Source of the DNA: Micavibrio sp.
Lineage (GTDB): Bacteria > Pseudomonadota > Alphaproteobacteria > Micavibrionales > UBA2020
DNA: 64,000 bases
NCBI GenBank assembly: GCA_028283745.1
Contig: JAPWJZ010000004.1
Coordinates: forward strand, 491,512-555,511
Direction: 5' to 3'
In this document: positions 9,415 to 18,826 of the stretch, in pieces
Layout of the letters: each line of letters opens with the position of its first letter
How positions within the stretch are numbered: the first letter of the stretch is position 1
Made by a program: the position numbers and the translations under genes
Notes under the pieces: model-generated
What the model was told of the DNA's origin: nothing
The model's input: the letters and a program-made list of their open reading frames with translations, nothing else
Database searches by the model: none

Positions 9415-11169
9415 ATGCGCAACCTTCGCCGCCCATTCGTCTTCGCCGTTACCCCTCTACTTCTTCTTGCCTTCGCAGGATGCGGCGGAGGCAAGAGCTC
9501 CAGCGGAAGCACAAGCTGCTCCTCCTGCTCCAGCGAGCCACAGATTCTGCTCTCGGCCACGCAACTCAGTTTTTCTGATGTCTCGATCAATACATCGAGT
9601 GCCGCGCAAACCGTCACCGTAAAAAACTCCGGCGACGCCACCCTCACCCTCTCCAGCATCACGCTTTCTGACACAACGAATTACTCGTTGACCAACGGCT
9701 GCAGCACAACCCTTGCCGCCGGAGCCAGCTGTTCTCTTTCCCTCGCCTTCACTCCAAAGACCACCGGCAGCCACAGCGCAACCGTCACGCTGGTCAATAA
9801 CTCACAAAACATCCAAAACAATCAGCAGCAGATCACCCTTAGCGGCAACGGAGCGGCACAAGCCTCGCCACAGGCCTCTCTCTCTCTTTCGTCTCTCGCC
9901 TTTGCCAGCACGCTTGTCGGAAAGTCCAGCACCATGACAACCGTGCTTTCCAACACCGGCACCGGTGCTCTCACCCTTTCAAACGTCGCCGTATCGGGCA
10001 GCACCGTTTTCACCACCGCCAACACCTGCAACGGAACCGTGGCAGCCGGCAGCTCCTGCAATCTCACCGTAACCTTTACCCCGACCGCAGCCACCAGCTA
10101 CTCAGGCACACTCACCGTTACGGATAACTCCGGCGGCGTGACCGGGGCAACGCAAACAGCCAGCCTTTCCGGCAGCGGCACCAATACGTCCGCGGCAATT
10201 ACCTACAACCTCTATGCCATGCCAGACCCTGGGGCCGGACAACCTGGAGGCGGATTCTTGACCACGGCCTACGCCTTGCTCGATAACGCGAAGAGCACCA
10301 TCGACCTCACCATGTACGCCATGCAGGACTCCACCTTCCTGGCCAAACTGGTCTCCGCTTGCGGCCGTGGCGTAACAGTCCGCGCCGTCTTCGATCAGAA
10401 CAACGAACAAACAAACAACCAGACCGCCTTCACAACACTGAACGCAACGGCCAACTGCTCCGCTGTCTGGGCCAACAAAGCCTTCCAGGTAACGCACGAA
10501 AAATCCTTCATCGTGGATGGCACAACACTCGCGCTCATGAGCCTCAATCTGCAATCGCAGTACTACAGCACCACGCGCGATTACGCCATGCTCTACAACG
10601 ACCCCGTTGATGCAGCTGCCGTCGAGACCACGTTCAACATGGATTACGCAGCCGGCACCACATCCTCCGGAGTCGTCGGCGCAAGCGATTTTAGCTATAT
10701 CCCTGACACCGCCACCGATCTCATCTGGAGCCCTACCACCGCCAAGCAGTCCATGCTCGACATCATCAATAACGCCACAACCACTCTCGTCGTTGAGAAC
10801 GAAGAGATGACGACCACGGTGTCCTACATCATCAGTGCGCTCACCACAGCCTGCACGCGCGGCGTGGATGTCAAAGTGATGATTGAGAACGAAGGCGGCT
10901 CCTACACCAACCAGCTCAACCAGCTCAAATCGGGCGGCTGCACCAATGTTCGTGCCTACACCAGCTCCACCGGCTTTTACGTCCACGCCAAAGCCGTCGT
11001 GGCCGATTACGGTCTTCCGACTCAAAGCGCCTATATGGGCTCCATCAACTATTCCAACGCTTCGATGACGCAAAATCGCGAGCTTGGCATGCACATTACC
11101 GACCAGAACAGCGTCAGCCTTATCTACAACAACTTCATCACCGACTTCGCCGGGGCCACGCAGTATTAG
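9415..11169 (+). CDS. Secreted lipoprotein: two ASH/HYDIN-like repeats plus phospholipase D-like domain
   Basis: Predicted exported lipoprotein of 584 residues. The lipobox is LAFAGC near residue 22, followed by a Gly/Ser/Cys-rich tether. Two tandem Ig-like domains of the ASH/HYDIN ('choice-of-anchor D') type follow at about 40-140 and 145-260; each carries NSGDATLTLS or NTGTGALTLS and a 'GCS/TCNGTVAAGSSCNLTVTFTP' style second half. The C-terminal half is a phospholipase D-like domain with two HxK(x4)D motifs: THEKSFIVDG and VHAKAVVADYG. Two HKD motifs form one complete active site, so activity on phosphodiesters is likely; lipid or nucleic acid cannot be separated. ATG 9415 is chosen because it gives a clean signal peptide. 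It stands alone between kdgK and fabI. Confidence 0.85.
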   Translation: MRNLRRPFVFAVTPLLLLAFAGCGGGKSSSGSTSCSSCSSEPQILLSATQLSFSDVSINTSSAAQTVTVKNSGDATLTLSSITLSDTTNYSLTNGCSTTLAAGASCSLSLAFTPKTTGSHSATVTLVNNSQNIQNNQQQITLSGNGAAQASPQASLSLSSLAFASTLVGKSSTMTTVLSNTGTGALTLSNVAVSGSTVFTTANTCNGTVAAGSSCNLTVTFTPTAATSYSGTLTVTDNSGGVTGATQTASLSGSGTNTSAAITYNLYAMPDPGAGQPGGGFLTTAYALLDNAKSTIDLTMYAMQDSTFLAKLVSACGRGVTVRAVFDQNNEQTNNQTAFTTLNATANCSAVWANKAFQVTHEKSFIVDGTTLALMSLNLQSQYYSTTRDYAMLYNDPVDAAAVETTFNMDYAAGTTSSGVVGASDFSYIPDTATDLIWSPTTAKQSMLDIINNATTTLVVENEEMTTTVSYIISALTTACTRGVDVKVMIENEGGSYTNQLNQLKSGGCTNVRAYTSSTGFYVHAKAVVADYGLPTQSAYMGSINYSNASMTQNRELGMHITDQNSVSLIYNNFITDFAGATQY

Positions 11170-11230
11170 GCCCCGGCTGGTATCCTTGTTCCGTTTGCAG
11201 TTTTGCAGTTCTAGAAGGAGTCGTTATCTC

Positions 11231-12007
11231 ATGATTGACATGAAGGGCAAAGTTGCCGTCATCTTCGGCGTCGCGAACAAGCGTTCGATCGCCTACGCTA
11301 TCGCGGAAAAGCTTGCCGCAGCAGGCGCAACCCTGGTACTCAGCTACCAGAGTGATCGCTTGAAGAAAGAGTCGGAGGAGCTGCTGGCATCGCTCGGGCA
11401 GTCAGACACCGGTCTCGCGGTTCAGTGCGACGTCTCGGTAGATGCTGAAATTGACGCAGCCTTTGCGCAAATCCAAGGCAAGTTCCCGGTCGTACACACC
11501 GTTGTACATTCCGTGGCCTTTGCTCCTGCCGATGCCATCAAGAACGACGTTTTGCTCACCAAGCGCGAAGACTTCCGCATCGCTCACGACATCAGCGTGT
11601 ACTCGCTGATTGCCGTAAGCCGTGGCGCCGCACCGCTTATGAGCGAAGGTGGATCCATCCTTACGCTTACCTACTACGGTTCGGATAAGGTCTTCCCGAA
11701 CTACAACGTTATGGGCGTAGCCAAGGCAGCTCTGGAAGCCACGGTTCGCTACCTCGCCGCATCACTCGGACCGAAGAACATCCGGGTCAACGCGGTCTCA
11801 GCAGGTCCCATCAAAACTCTGGCGGCCCGAGGTATCGGTGACTTCAGCACAATCCTCGATGCGGTCACCGAGCGTGCTCCTCTGCACCGGAACGTGGAGC
11901 AGAGCGAAGTGGGCAACACGGCTCTCTTCCTCGCCAGTGACCTGGCCAGCGGCATTACCGGCGAGATCACCTTCGTCGATTGCGGCTTTAACGTCACCGG
12001 CATCTAA
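11231..12007 (+). CDS. fabI: Enoyl-[acyl-carrier-protein] reductase (NADH) FabI
   Basis: Last step of each fatty-acid elongation cycle, reducing trans-2-enoyl-ACP. The 258-residue short-chain dehydrogenase-like protein has the FabI nucleotide motif (GVANKRSIAYAIA), the SVAFA segment and the active-site pattern Y-x6-K in YNVMGVAKAALEA, followed by the hallmark SAGPIKTLAA. ATG 11231 is preceded by agaaggag at good spacing. The frame extends upstream into the previous gene, but that part has no similarity. A strong hairpin follows at 12025-12059. Confidence 0.96.
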   Translation: MIDMKGKVAVIFGVANKRSIAYAIAEKLAAAGATLVLSYQSDRLKKESEELLASLGQSDTGLAVQCDVSVDAEIDAAFAQIQGKFPVVHTVVHSVAFAPADAIKNDVLLTKREDFRIAHDISVYSLIAVSRGAAPLMSEGGSILTLTYYGSDKVFPNYNVMGVAKAALEATVRYLAASLGPKNIRVNAVSAGPIKTLAARGIGDFSTILDAVTERAPLHRNVEQSEVGNTALFLASDLASGITGEITFVDCGFNVTGI

Positions 12008-12024
12008 CTGCTATCAAATCAGCG

Positions 12025-12059
12025 CAGAAAGGCCGCAGCCCCGTGCTGCGGCCTTTCTG
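12025..12059 (+). terminator. Strong hairpin after fabI
   Basis: A perfect 15-bp stem (cagaaaggccgcagc and its complement) with a 5-base loop begins 17 bases after the fabI stop. The downstream arm contains ctttct, but no long T run follows, so it is a likely but not textbook intrinsic terminator. It separates fabI from the next gene. Confidence 0.7.
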
Positions 12060-12082
12060 TATCGCAGGAGCATTACGCCGGA

Positions 12083-13375
12083 ATGTTTTATGCTGCATCC
12101 ATGAAATCAAGGTTTGCCGCAGCGTTCCTCGCTCTTGCCGCTCCCGTCTTTGCCCAGCAATCGCATCCTGTCGTGTTACACGCCGCGCATCTGCTCGACG
12201 TTGCAAGCGGCAAGCTGCTCTCTCCCGGCGAAGTACTCGTTACCGGTGAACACATTCAGCAAGCAGGCACGCAGGTCACACACCCGGCCGATGCTCAGGT
12301 GATCGATCTCGGAAGCGCAACCCTGATGCCAGGGCTCATCGATGCCCATACACATCTCTTCCTTCACCTCGGCAACGAAGGCGCTCAGACCGTTGACGAA
12401 TCCGTGCCCGAGCGCACCCTGATCGCGGCCTCCGCGGCAAAGGCAGATCTCCTGGCGGGCTTTACCGCTGAGCGCGACATGGGAACCGAAGGCGCCAAGT
12501 GCGCCGACGTTGCCGTACGCAATGCGATTAACAACGGCCTCATTCCAGGACCACGCATGCGTGTCAGCTGCAACGCCATCGACATCCTCGGAGGCCATGA
12601 AGACGCACTCGGCTTCAACCCCGAGCAACACGTGCTCTCGAACGCGGACATCGCCAACAATACCGAAGAGCTAATCGCAACCATGCGTGAGCAGCGCAAA
12701 GAAGGCGCTGACTTCACAAAGATCTACGAAACCGGGCGCGACAAGCTCGTAGGCGACGAGTTCACCACGCCTTACCAGTACAACGAAGCCGAGCTTGCCG
12801 CAGCCGTAGCCGAATCCCATCGCTCCGGCAGTGCGCTCGGCATCGGCGTGCATTGCACCGGCGACCCCGGCGCCCTCTACGCCGCTCAGGCAGGCGTTGC
12901 TTCTATCGATCACGCCGACCATCTCTCGCCCGAAACCATGAAGATCATCCGCGACAAGCAGATCTTCGTCGTTCCAACCTTCGCCATCATGGAGTACTTC
13001 ATCGCGCACTCTGACAACAAAGAGCGCGCGCAGCGTCTCAATGACGAGAACACTTACCACATCGCGCAGTTCAAAAAGCAAATGGAAGCCGGCGTTCCCT
13101 TTGCGGTCGGCTCAGACGTTGGCCCGTTCCCGCACGGCACCCAGGCACGCGAGTATGAGTTGATGGTGAAGTTCGGCATGCCCCCGGCAGACGTTCTCCG
13201 CTCTGGCCTAATCAACGGCGCCCGGCTGCTTGGCTGGGCCGACAGCATCGGTCAGCTCAAGCCCGGCTTCTACGCGGACATCATCGCCGTCCCCGGGGAT
13301 CCGCTCACCGACATCCACGTCCTTACAGAACCGACCTTCGTCATGAAGAACGGCGAGATCATTCGCAAGAACTAA
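12083..13375 (+). CDS. Exported metal-dependent amidohydrolase (prolidase/imidazolonepropionase-like)
   Basis: A 430-residue hydrolase of the amidohydrolase superfamily with a signal peptide (FAAAFLALAAPVFAQQ), so probably periplasmic. Metal ligands seen: DAHTHLF near 85, the Lys-containing FTKIYETGRD near 215, a His in GVHCTGDP, SIDHADHL, and Asp in VGSDVGPFPHG. The C-terminal GLKPG-like segment (QLKPGFYADIIAVPGDPL) is typical. Such proteins hydrolyse cyclic or acyl amides, often dipeptides; the substrate is not determined. A second start at ATG 12101 gives a shorter signal peptide. The only ribosome-site match (gcaggag) favours 12083 with long spacing. Confidence 0.88.
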   Translation: MFYAASMKSRFAAAFLALAAPVFAQQSHPVVLHAAHLLDVASGKLLSPGEVLVTGEHIQQAGTQVTHPADAQVIDLGSATLMPGLIDAHTHLFLHLGNEGAQTVDESVPERTLIAASAAKADLLAGFTAERDMGTEGAKCADVAVRNAINNGLIPGPRMRVSCNAIDILGGHEDALGFNPEQHVLSNADIANNTEELIATMREQRKEGADFTKIYETGRDKLVGDEFTTPYQYNEAELAAAVAESHRSGSALGIGVHCTGDPGALYAAQAGVASIDHADHLSPETMKIIRDKQIFVVPTFAIMEYFIAHSDNKERAQRLNDENTYHIAQFKKQMEAGVPFAVGSDVGPFPHGTQAREYELMVKFGMPPADVLRSGLINGARLLGWADSIGQLKPGFYADIIAVPGDPLTDIHVLTEPTFVMKNGEIIRKN

Positions 13376-13389
13376 CTCACCGTCTCCGG

Positions 13390-15189
13390 CTAACTCATCT
13401 TCTCTGTTAGCTCCATCCACCGCTCCATCAGGACGTCGTGCGCGGTCTGCGCGGCGTCCAACTCAGCCAGCGCCGCGGTTAACGCCGCGGCGTCTACGGC
13501 GATCACCGGATTCCCCACCTGCTCCTGCGCAAGCTGCAGTCGAGCTTCTGCCTCTGCAATTCGCTCTTCAATGCCGTCGAACTCACGCTGCTCCATGTAC
13601 GAGAGCTTCTTCTTCGCAGGAGCCGCAGCCGCTTCAGACTTCGGCTTCTCCACCACCGGTTTCTGCGAAGGCTCATCGAGCGAGCCTTTCCACTCTTCCC
13701 ACTGCGCATAGTCAGCAAAGAGCGCGGCCTTGCCTCGCCCATCCAGACCAAGCACCGTGTTCGCAACACGATCGAGCAGATAGCGATCATGCGTTACAAG
13801 CACCAGCGCTCCCGCGAACTCCAGCAACGCTTCCTCCAGAATCTCCAGCGTCGGGATATCCAGATCGTTCGTCGGTTCGTCGAGCACCAGAACATCTGCC
13901 GGCTCCAGCATCAACCGCGCCAAAAGCACACGAGCACGTTCCCCGCCGCTCAAACGCTCCACCGGCTGATTCAACTGCTCTCCGGTGAACAAGAACTTTG
14001 CGGCATAGCTTGCCACATGCACCACGCGGTCCTGATACACCACAGCATCGGAGTCTGGTGCCAGAGCGCGCTTCAACGTGAGCGACTCATCAATCTCACG
14101 GCGCTGCGAAAAGTACACGACGCGCAAGGTAGCCGCGCGCTTCACCGTACCGCTGGTTACCGGCAGCTCTCCGGTCATGGCGCGCAGAATCGTCGTCTTC
14201 CCTGATCCATTCGGACCCACCAGCCCCAGCTTCATCCCATTGGCCAGCATCGCGTTTAGATGACTCACCACCAGCTTTTCACCAAACACGATCGAAACAT
14301 CCTCAAGCTCAATTAACCGTTTGGTCTGTCGATCGGTGGCATCGAAGCTGATGCCGGCATTCGACGTTCGGGTACGCGCGTCCACCTCGGAGAGTTTGTC
14401 GATCATGGCATGCGCTGTATCGATGCGTGCCTTCGCCTTGGTACCACGAGCCTTTGGCCCACGGCGCAGCCACTCAATCTCCGTACGCACGCGATTTCGC
14501 AGACTTTCCTGCATCCTCGCCTGCGACTCCATATAGGTCGCACGCTCTTCCAGAAACCGCGAGTAGCCGCCTTTTACACGCAGCAGCCCTTCAGCATAGA
14601 CACGAGACAACTCAATCACATCGCGCGCTACGTTTTCGAGAAAGTAGCGGTCATGCGTAATCACAACAACCGCGATCGTTGTCGAACGCAACAAGCCCTC
14701 AAGCCACTCGATCCCTTCCAGGTCAAGATGATTGGTCGGCTCATCGAGTAACAACACATCCGGCGCGCTGACAACGGCTTCCACAATAGCCAGGCGCTTG
14801 CGCCAACCTCCGCTTAGGGTCGAGGCGTCGGCCTCAAACTCCTCAAAACCCGCGCGCCCAAGCGTTTCACGCAATCTCTGCTCGCGCTCCTCCGCCGGCA
14901 CCTGCGCCTCGGTCATCGCGCGCTCCACCACAGCGCGAATACTCATCCCTGTCGCGAACTCTGAGATCTGACGCACATAACCCACGCGCGCACGCTTGCG
15001 ACGCGACACCTCGCCCGCGTCCGGCTCCAACTCTCCGCTCAGTACCGCCAGCAGCGTGGACTTGCCCGCGCCGTTCGGTCCAATCAGGCCTATGCGGTCT
15101 CCTTCAGAGACCGTGAGAGAAACATCCGTGAACAGGGGGGTGGCCCCAAACTTCTTGCTTACGCTTTGAGCGCTCAAAATCGGCGGCAT
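13390..15189 (-). CDS. ABC-F family ATPase (Uup-like)
   Basis: A 599-residue soluble tandem ABC ATPase without membrane segments, of the ABC-F class that acts on ribosomes or DNA structures. Domain 1 has Walker A GPNGAGKST and signature LSGGWRKRLAIVEA with LLLDEPTNHLDLEGIEW. The inter-domain linker is Arg/Lys-rich. Domain 2 has GPNGSGKTT and LSGGERARVLLARL with LVLDEPTNDLDIPTLE. The Ala/Lys-rich, coiled-coil C-terminal tail resembles Uup. ATG 15189 starts the conserved sequence; a much longer upstream frame lies antisense to tag and is not used. It is divergent from tag with only about 36 bp between starts. Confidence 0.93.
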   Translation of the reverse strand: MPPILSAQSVSKKFGATPLFTDVSLTVSEGDRIGLIGPNGAGKSTLLAVLSGELEPDAGEVSRRKRARVGYVRQISEFATGMSIRAVVERAMTEAQVPAEEREQRLRETLGRAGFEEFEADASTLSGGWRKRLAIVEAVVSAPDVLLLDEPTNHLDLEGIEWLEGLLRSTTIAVVVITHDRYFLENVARDVIELSRVYAEGLLRVKGGYSRFLEERATYMESQARMQESLRNRVRTEIEWLRRGPKARGTKAKARIDTAHAMIDKLSEVDARTRTSNAGISFDATDRQTKRLIELEDVSIVFGEKLVVSHLNAMLANGMKLGLVGPNGSGKTTILRAMTGELPVTSGTVKRAATLRVVYFSQRREIDESLTLKRALAPDSDAVVYQDRVVHVASYAAKFLFTGEQLNQPVERLSGGERARVLLARLMLEPADVLVLDEPTNDLDIPTLEILEEALLEFAGALVLVTHDRYLLDRVANTVLGLDGRGKAALFADYAQWEEWKGSLDEPSQKPVVEKPKSEAAAAPAKKKLSYMEQREFDGIEERIAEAEARLQLAQEQVGNPVIAVDAAALTAALAELDAAQTAHDVLMERWMELTEKMS

Positions 15190-15225
15190 AACCTTTCCAG
15201 TGTACCGGCGCGTATGCTCTGGAAT

Positions 15226-15807
15226 ATGCCCGAGAAAAAAACGCGCTGCCGCTGGGCAGAATCCAGCGAGCTCATGCGCCAGTATCACGATGAAGAATGG
15301 GGCGTGCCCCTGCGCGATGCCCGCGCTCTCTGGGAGCTGCTCATGCTCGAAGGCTTTCAGGCCGGACTCTCCTGGAGCGTCGTTCTGCACAAACGCGAAG
15401 CCTTCCAGGCAGCGTTCTACGGTTTTGATCCTGCACGCGTCGCGCGCATGAACGAGCACGACATCGAGCGCCTGCTTCAAGATCCACGCATCATCCGCTC
15501 TCGCGCAAAAATTCAGGCCACCATCCTCGGCGCGCAGCTTTTTCAACAAATGGAGCGCTCCGGGGAAAATTTTTCCGACTGGCTGTGGAGCTTCGTCGAT
15601 GACCGCCCCATTCAAACGGAGCCACCCTTCCCCACCGTCACCGATGAAGCGGTCGACATGTCAAAAGCGCTCAAAAAACGTGGCTTCAAGTTCGTGGGCC
15701 CCACCATCGTCTACGCATTCATGCAGGCCGCTGGCATGACCAATGATCACGCAGAGGAGTGCTTCCGCCGCACCCCATGCACCCGTCTCGCCACCAAACG
15801 CCGTTAG
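15226..15807 (+). CDS. tag: DNA-3-methyladenine glycosylase I
   Basis: Removes 3-methyladenine from alkylated DNA. The 193-residue protein carries the Tag zinc ligands: Cys in RCRWAES, His in QYHDEEWG, and His and Cys in NDHAEECF at the C-terminus. Also seen are the catalytic-region LMLEGFQAGLSWSVVLHKR and KRGFKFVGPTIVYAFMQA. ATG 15226 (PEKKTRCRW) best fits family length; ATG 15214 is in frame just upstream. Downstream, the Hsp70-like gene begins 35 bp later on the same strand. Confidence 0.94.
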   Translation: MPEKKTRCRWAESSELMRQYHDEEWGVPLRDARALWELLMLEGFQAGLSWSVVLHKREAFQAAFYGFDPARVARMNEHDIERLLQDPRIIRSRAKIQATILGAQLFQQMERSGENFSDWLWSFVDDRPIQTEPPFPTVTDEAVDMSKALKKRGFKFVGPTIVYAFMQAAGMTNDHAEECFRRTPCTRLATKRR

Positions 15808-15842
15808 CGCAAACGCACAGCCACCTGCGCGAAAATAGAGCT

Positions 15843-17126
15843 GTGGCTTCACCTCTTGCTCTCGGAATTGACTTCGGCACCACCAACAGCGCCATCGCCT
15901 ACCTGCAACCCAACGGCACCGTAGGCATGGTGCCGTTTGCAGACGGCGAGCTGACCTCGCGCTCCGTTCTCTTCGCGCTGCAACACCGCACGCGTCCGGG
16001 CCGCCCGGTCAATATCTGGACCGGCGGCGCCGCCATCGAGCAGTATCTCGCCACCGGCGACGACCCCGATCTTGAAGCCTCACGCCGCTTCATCCAATCG
16101 CTCAAAAGCCATCTCACCGCGCGCGAGCTCACCGGCACAGAGATCTTCGGACGCCAGTATCGCTTTGAAGATCTGGTCGCGCGCATTCTCACCGACCTGC
16201 GCACTCAGGCCAGCCAACACCTCGGCTACGAGGTCACCACCGCGCTCGTCGGTCGTCCCGTCCAGTTCGTCGGCGCGCAGCAGAGCGCCGACAACGACTT
16301 CGCCGAGCAGCGTCTGCGTGCCTCACTGGAACAAGCTGGTTTTCAAGACGTCCGCTTCGCCATGGAACCCATCGCCGCCGCCTACGCCGCCGAGCAGCAC
16401 ACACCGCAGGACGGGCTCCTGCTGATCGGGGACTTCGGTGGCGGTACGACTGACTTCTCCCTGCTGCGCATCCGCAGCGGCCAGCGCGAGGTTCTCGGCT
16501 CAACCGGCCTCGGCATTGCAGGCGATGCCTTCGACGCCAAAATCGTCCGTTATCTCATCGCTCCCGCGCTCGGCTCCGAGTCCATGGCGCGCGAACTAGG
16601 CAAAACGCTTCCTGCGCTTCCAGCATGGGTCTACGCCAACCTGGAGCGCTGGCACACGCTCTCCTTCCTCAAAACGCACGCCGTCACCAACCTTCTGCGC
16701 AACACACAGCGACGAGCCATGGAGCCGGAAAAGATCCAGGCGCTCTCTGCCGTCATCGATCATGACCTGGGTTTCCTGCTGCACCGCTCCGTGCGGCAGC
16801 TCAAAACAGATCTCACCGAACAGGACACCGCCGAGTTCGTACTTGATACCGAAGCCGTACAGCTTCGTCAGACCGTGCAGCGCAGCACCTTCGAAAGCTG
16901 GATCGCTCCGGAGCTGAGCCGCATGGAAGCTGCGCTCGAAGAGTTGCTCACGCAAACCGGCATGCCCGCCTCCGCGGTCGATCGCGTCTTTCTTACCGGT
17001 GGCACCTCTCTGGTTCCGGCCGTCCGTCGCCTCTTCACCACGCGCTTCCAGGAGGACCGCGTGCGTTCCGGCGGCGTGCTCACCTCCGTTGCGCACGGCC
17101 TCGCGCTCATGGCGGCGGAACGCTAA
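15843..17126 (+). CDS. Hsp70 family protein (YegD-like)
   Basis: A 427-residue protein of the actin/Hsp70 ATPase fold lacking a DnaK-type substrate-binding domain. Phosphate 1 motif GIDFGTTNSAIAY is at the N-terminus, phosphate 2 is LLIGDFGGGTTDFSLL near 200, and the adenosine motif is FLTGGTSLVPAVR near 385. MEPIAAAYAAEQ is the connect segment. The GTG at 15843 begins the fold directly, and the open frame upstream runs through tag in another frame. YegD-type proteins have no settled function. The stop overlaps the stop of the convergent EAL gene (17123-17125). Confidence 0.85.
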   Translation: MASPLALGIDFGTTNSAIAYLQPNGTVGMVPFADGELTSRSVLFALQHRTRPGRPVNIWTGGAAIEQYLATGDDPDLEASRRFIQSLKSHLTARELTGTEIFGRQYRFEDLVARILTDLRTQASQHLGYEVTTALVGRPVQFVGAQQSADNDFAEQRLRASLEQAGFQDVRFAMEPIAAAYAAEQHTPQDGLLLIGDFGGGTTDFSLLRIRSGQREVLGSTGLGIAGDAFDAKIVRYLIAPALGSESMARELGKTLPALPAWVYANLERWHTLSFLKTHAVTNLLRNTQRRAMEPEKIQALSAVIDHDLGFLLHRSVRQLKTDLTEQDTAEFVLDTEAVQLRQTVQRSTFESWIAPELSRMEAALEELLTQTGMPASAVDRVFLTGGTSLVPAVRRLFTTRFQEDRVRSGGVLTSVAHGLALMAAER

Positions 17127-18682
17127 GCGTTCTGAGCGCGAACAAACTCAGCCAGCGAGCTCATCGACATCGGTTTAGCAAAGATCCACCCCTGCGCATA
17201 CTGCACACCCGCGTCGCGCAGAATCTCTTCCTGCTTTTTTGTCTCCACGCCTTCCGCAACGATTTTCAATCCCAGCGAATGCGCCAGGCCGATAATATGA
17301 AACGCTACCTGGCTGGTGGACTCGTCCTTGCCCAGAGCATCCACAAACGATTTATCGATCTTCAAAAAGTCCAGATCATACGTTCCCAGGTACGAGAGGC
17401 TGGAGTTGCCCGTGCCGAAGTCGTCGATACCGACACGCAACCCCTTTGCCCGGACTGAAATCAACGTATCGGCCACCTTCTCCGGAAAGAGCAGACCGCG
17501 CTCCGTTGCTTCAATCACAATATTGTTTGAAGCGCCCACGCTCCGGATCAGCCTCTGCAAACGTTCCTCCAGAAACACCGACTCCAGATCTTCCGGAGAA
17601 AAATTGATCGCGATATGCGTCTCCGGGTGATCCCGAATCAATGGCACCGCATCCTCGGCAACCATCTCCATCACCTGCGTGGTCACCTGTTCAATCAAGC
17701 CATGCTGCTCCGCAACAGGAATAAACTCCACCGGGCTCACCATCGAGCCGTCGCTTCGTTTCCAGCGAATCAAGGCTTCCGCCCCGACACAGGTGCCACG
17801 CTGCAGATCGATCACCGGTTGATACAGCAGATAGAACTCCCGCAACCGGAGCGCTGTCTTGATCTGCGAGCGGAGTGAGAGCTTCTCGCGTGCGATCAAT
17901 CCGATCAACACCAGCAGCAGCACCATCACCATCACGGCCAGCGGCAACGATCGCCAGAAAGCCTGCCAGAGAAAGCCCCGAACCTCCGAGAGCGGCATCG
18001 CGCCATAAATGGTCTGCCCCGTCTGCGGCACAGTGCGCGCAAAGAGTAACGCATCCTCCATCTGGCGGTCAGCCTCGCCCTGCGGTTTCCACTGCAACCA
18101 CTCGGGCTTGTAAACACCGCGCGCGCGAATCACGCGCCCGCCATAGCTGACCTGCACCAGCGAAACTCCGCTCGCAGGAAGCGGAACATCCAGCACCAGC
18201 TCAGGAAGAACGATGGCCACGTTCCCCTTCCCCTGGCGTCCGACAAAGTTGAACAGATGCCCCGGAATTCCAGGCAGCGGCCTCTGATACCACCCGCGAA
18301 ATCCGGAAAGCTGCACAGGCGAAGGCGCTCCAAGGTCCACCGTCTGCCCTGTTTCCGACACCGTCGAGCACATAAGCCGGTTGTCTTCGACATAGCCCAG
18401 TCCCTGCAGGTAATCCTTCACCGCAGCAACATCCCGCATCCTGCTCATCGCTTTGGCCGAGCACGGAGCCTCTTTACCGGCCGCCATCTCCTGCAGCGCT
18501 GAGTCCATCTGGTGCCGGCTCTCAGTGGCTCTCTGTACCACCTCCGCCGTGGTCGCACTCAGTGCCGCAACCGCGTTCAACCGCCCCTTGTACCAGGAGA
18601 AGCAAACACACAAAAAGAGAGAGAGCAGCACGCTGACCACCCCCCAAAGAATGGAGCGACGAAAGATCGTGTCCCTACGCAT
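17123..18682 (-). CDS. Membrane-bound c-di-GMP phosphodiesterase with CSS-type periplasmic domain and EAL domain
   Basis: Predicted to degrade c-di-GMP. The 519-residue protein has an N-terminal membrane segment (GVVSVLLSLFLCVCFSWY), a periplasmic domain of about 200 residues containing two Cys (APCSAKAM and LMCSTVS, the latter like a CSS motif), a second membrane segment (LPLAVMVMVLLLVLIGLIA) near 240 and a C-terminal EAL domain. The EAL domain looks active: GAEALIRW, INFSPEDLE, EATERGL, IDDFGTGNSSLSYL, LKIDKSFV and VAEGVETKKQ are all present. In known CSS proteins, disulfide formation in the periplasm controls activity. Convergent with the Hsp70-like gene; the leader contains a GC-rich hairpin (18696-18712). 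Confidence 0.9.
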   Translation of the reverse strand: MRRDTIFRRSILWGVVSVLLSLFLCVCFSWYKGRLNAVAALSATTAEVVQRATESRHQMDSALQEMAAGKEAPCSAKAMSRMRDVAAVKDYLQGLGYVEDNRLMCSTVSETGQTVDLGAPSPVQLSGFRGWYQRPLPGIPGHLFNFVGRQGKGNVAIVLPELVLDVPLPASGVSLVQVSYGGRVIRARGVYKPEWLQWKPQGEADRQMEDALLFARTVPQTGQTIYGAMPLSEVRGFLWQAFWRSLPLAVMVMVLLLVLIGLIAREKLSLRSQIKTALRLREFYLLYQPVIDLQRGTCVGAEALIRWKRSDGSMVSPVEFIPVAEQHGLIEQVTTQVMEMVAEDAVPLIRDHPETHIAINFSPEDLESVFLEERLQRLIRSVGASNNIVIEATERGLLFPEKVADTLISVRAKGLRVGIDDFGTGNSSLSYLGTYDLDFLKIDKSFVDALGKDESTSQVAFHIIGLAHSLGLKIVAEGVETKKQEEILRDAGVQYAQGWIFAKPMSMSSLAEFVRAQNA

Positions 18683-18695
18683 TACGGCTCACCTG

Positions 18696-18712
18696 CTCCC
18701 CCAGCGGGGGAG
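18696..18712 (-). promoter_or_regulatory. GC-rich hairpin in the leader of the EAL gene
   Basis: A 7-bp stem (ctccccc and gggggag) with a 3-base loop sits 13 bases upstream of the EAL gene ATG and may cover its weak ribosome site (caggtgag). A role in controlling translation is inference only. Confidence 0.3.
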
Positions 18713-18796
18713 AGGAGTATAGCGCAGCGCAGCGACCTCGCTCCCGCACAGAGCAACCCCCCGTTTTCTCCGCCAAGGCCTCACTCTCCGGAGCCC

Positions 18797-18826
18797 TTTA
18801 GCAGCACAGCCCGGCAAACTGCTAAA
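18797..18826 (+). promoter_or_regulatory. Inverted repeat directly upstream of ispG
   Basis: Perfect 8-base arms tttagcag and ctgctaaa with a 14-base spacer end 11 bases before the ispG ATG. The position suits an operator or a leader hairpin. No obvious Shine-Dalgarno sequence is seen for ispG. Confidence 0.3.
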
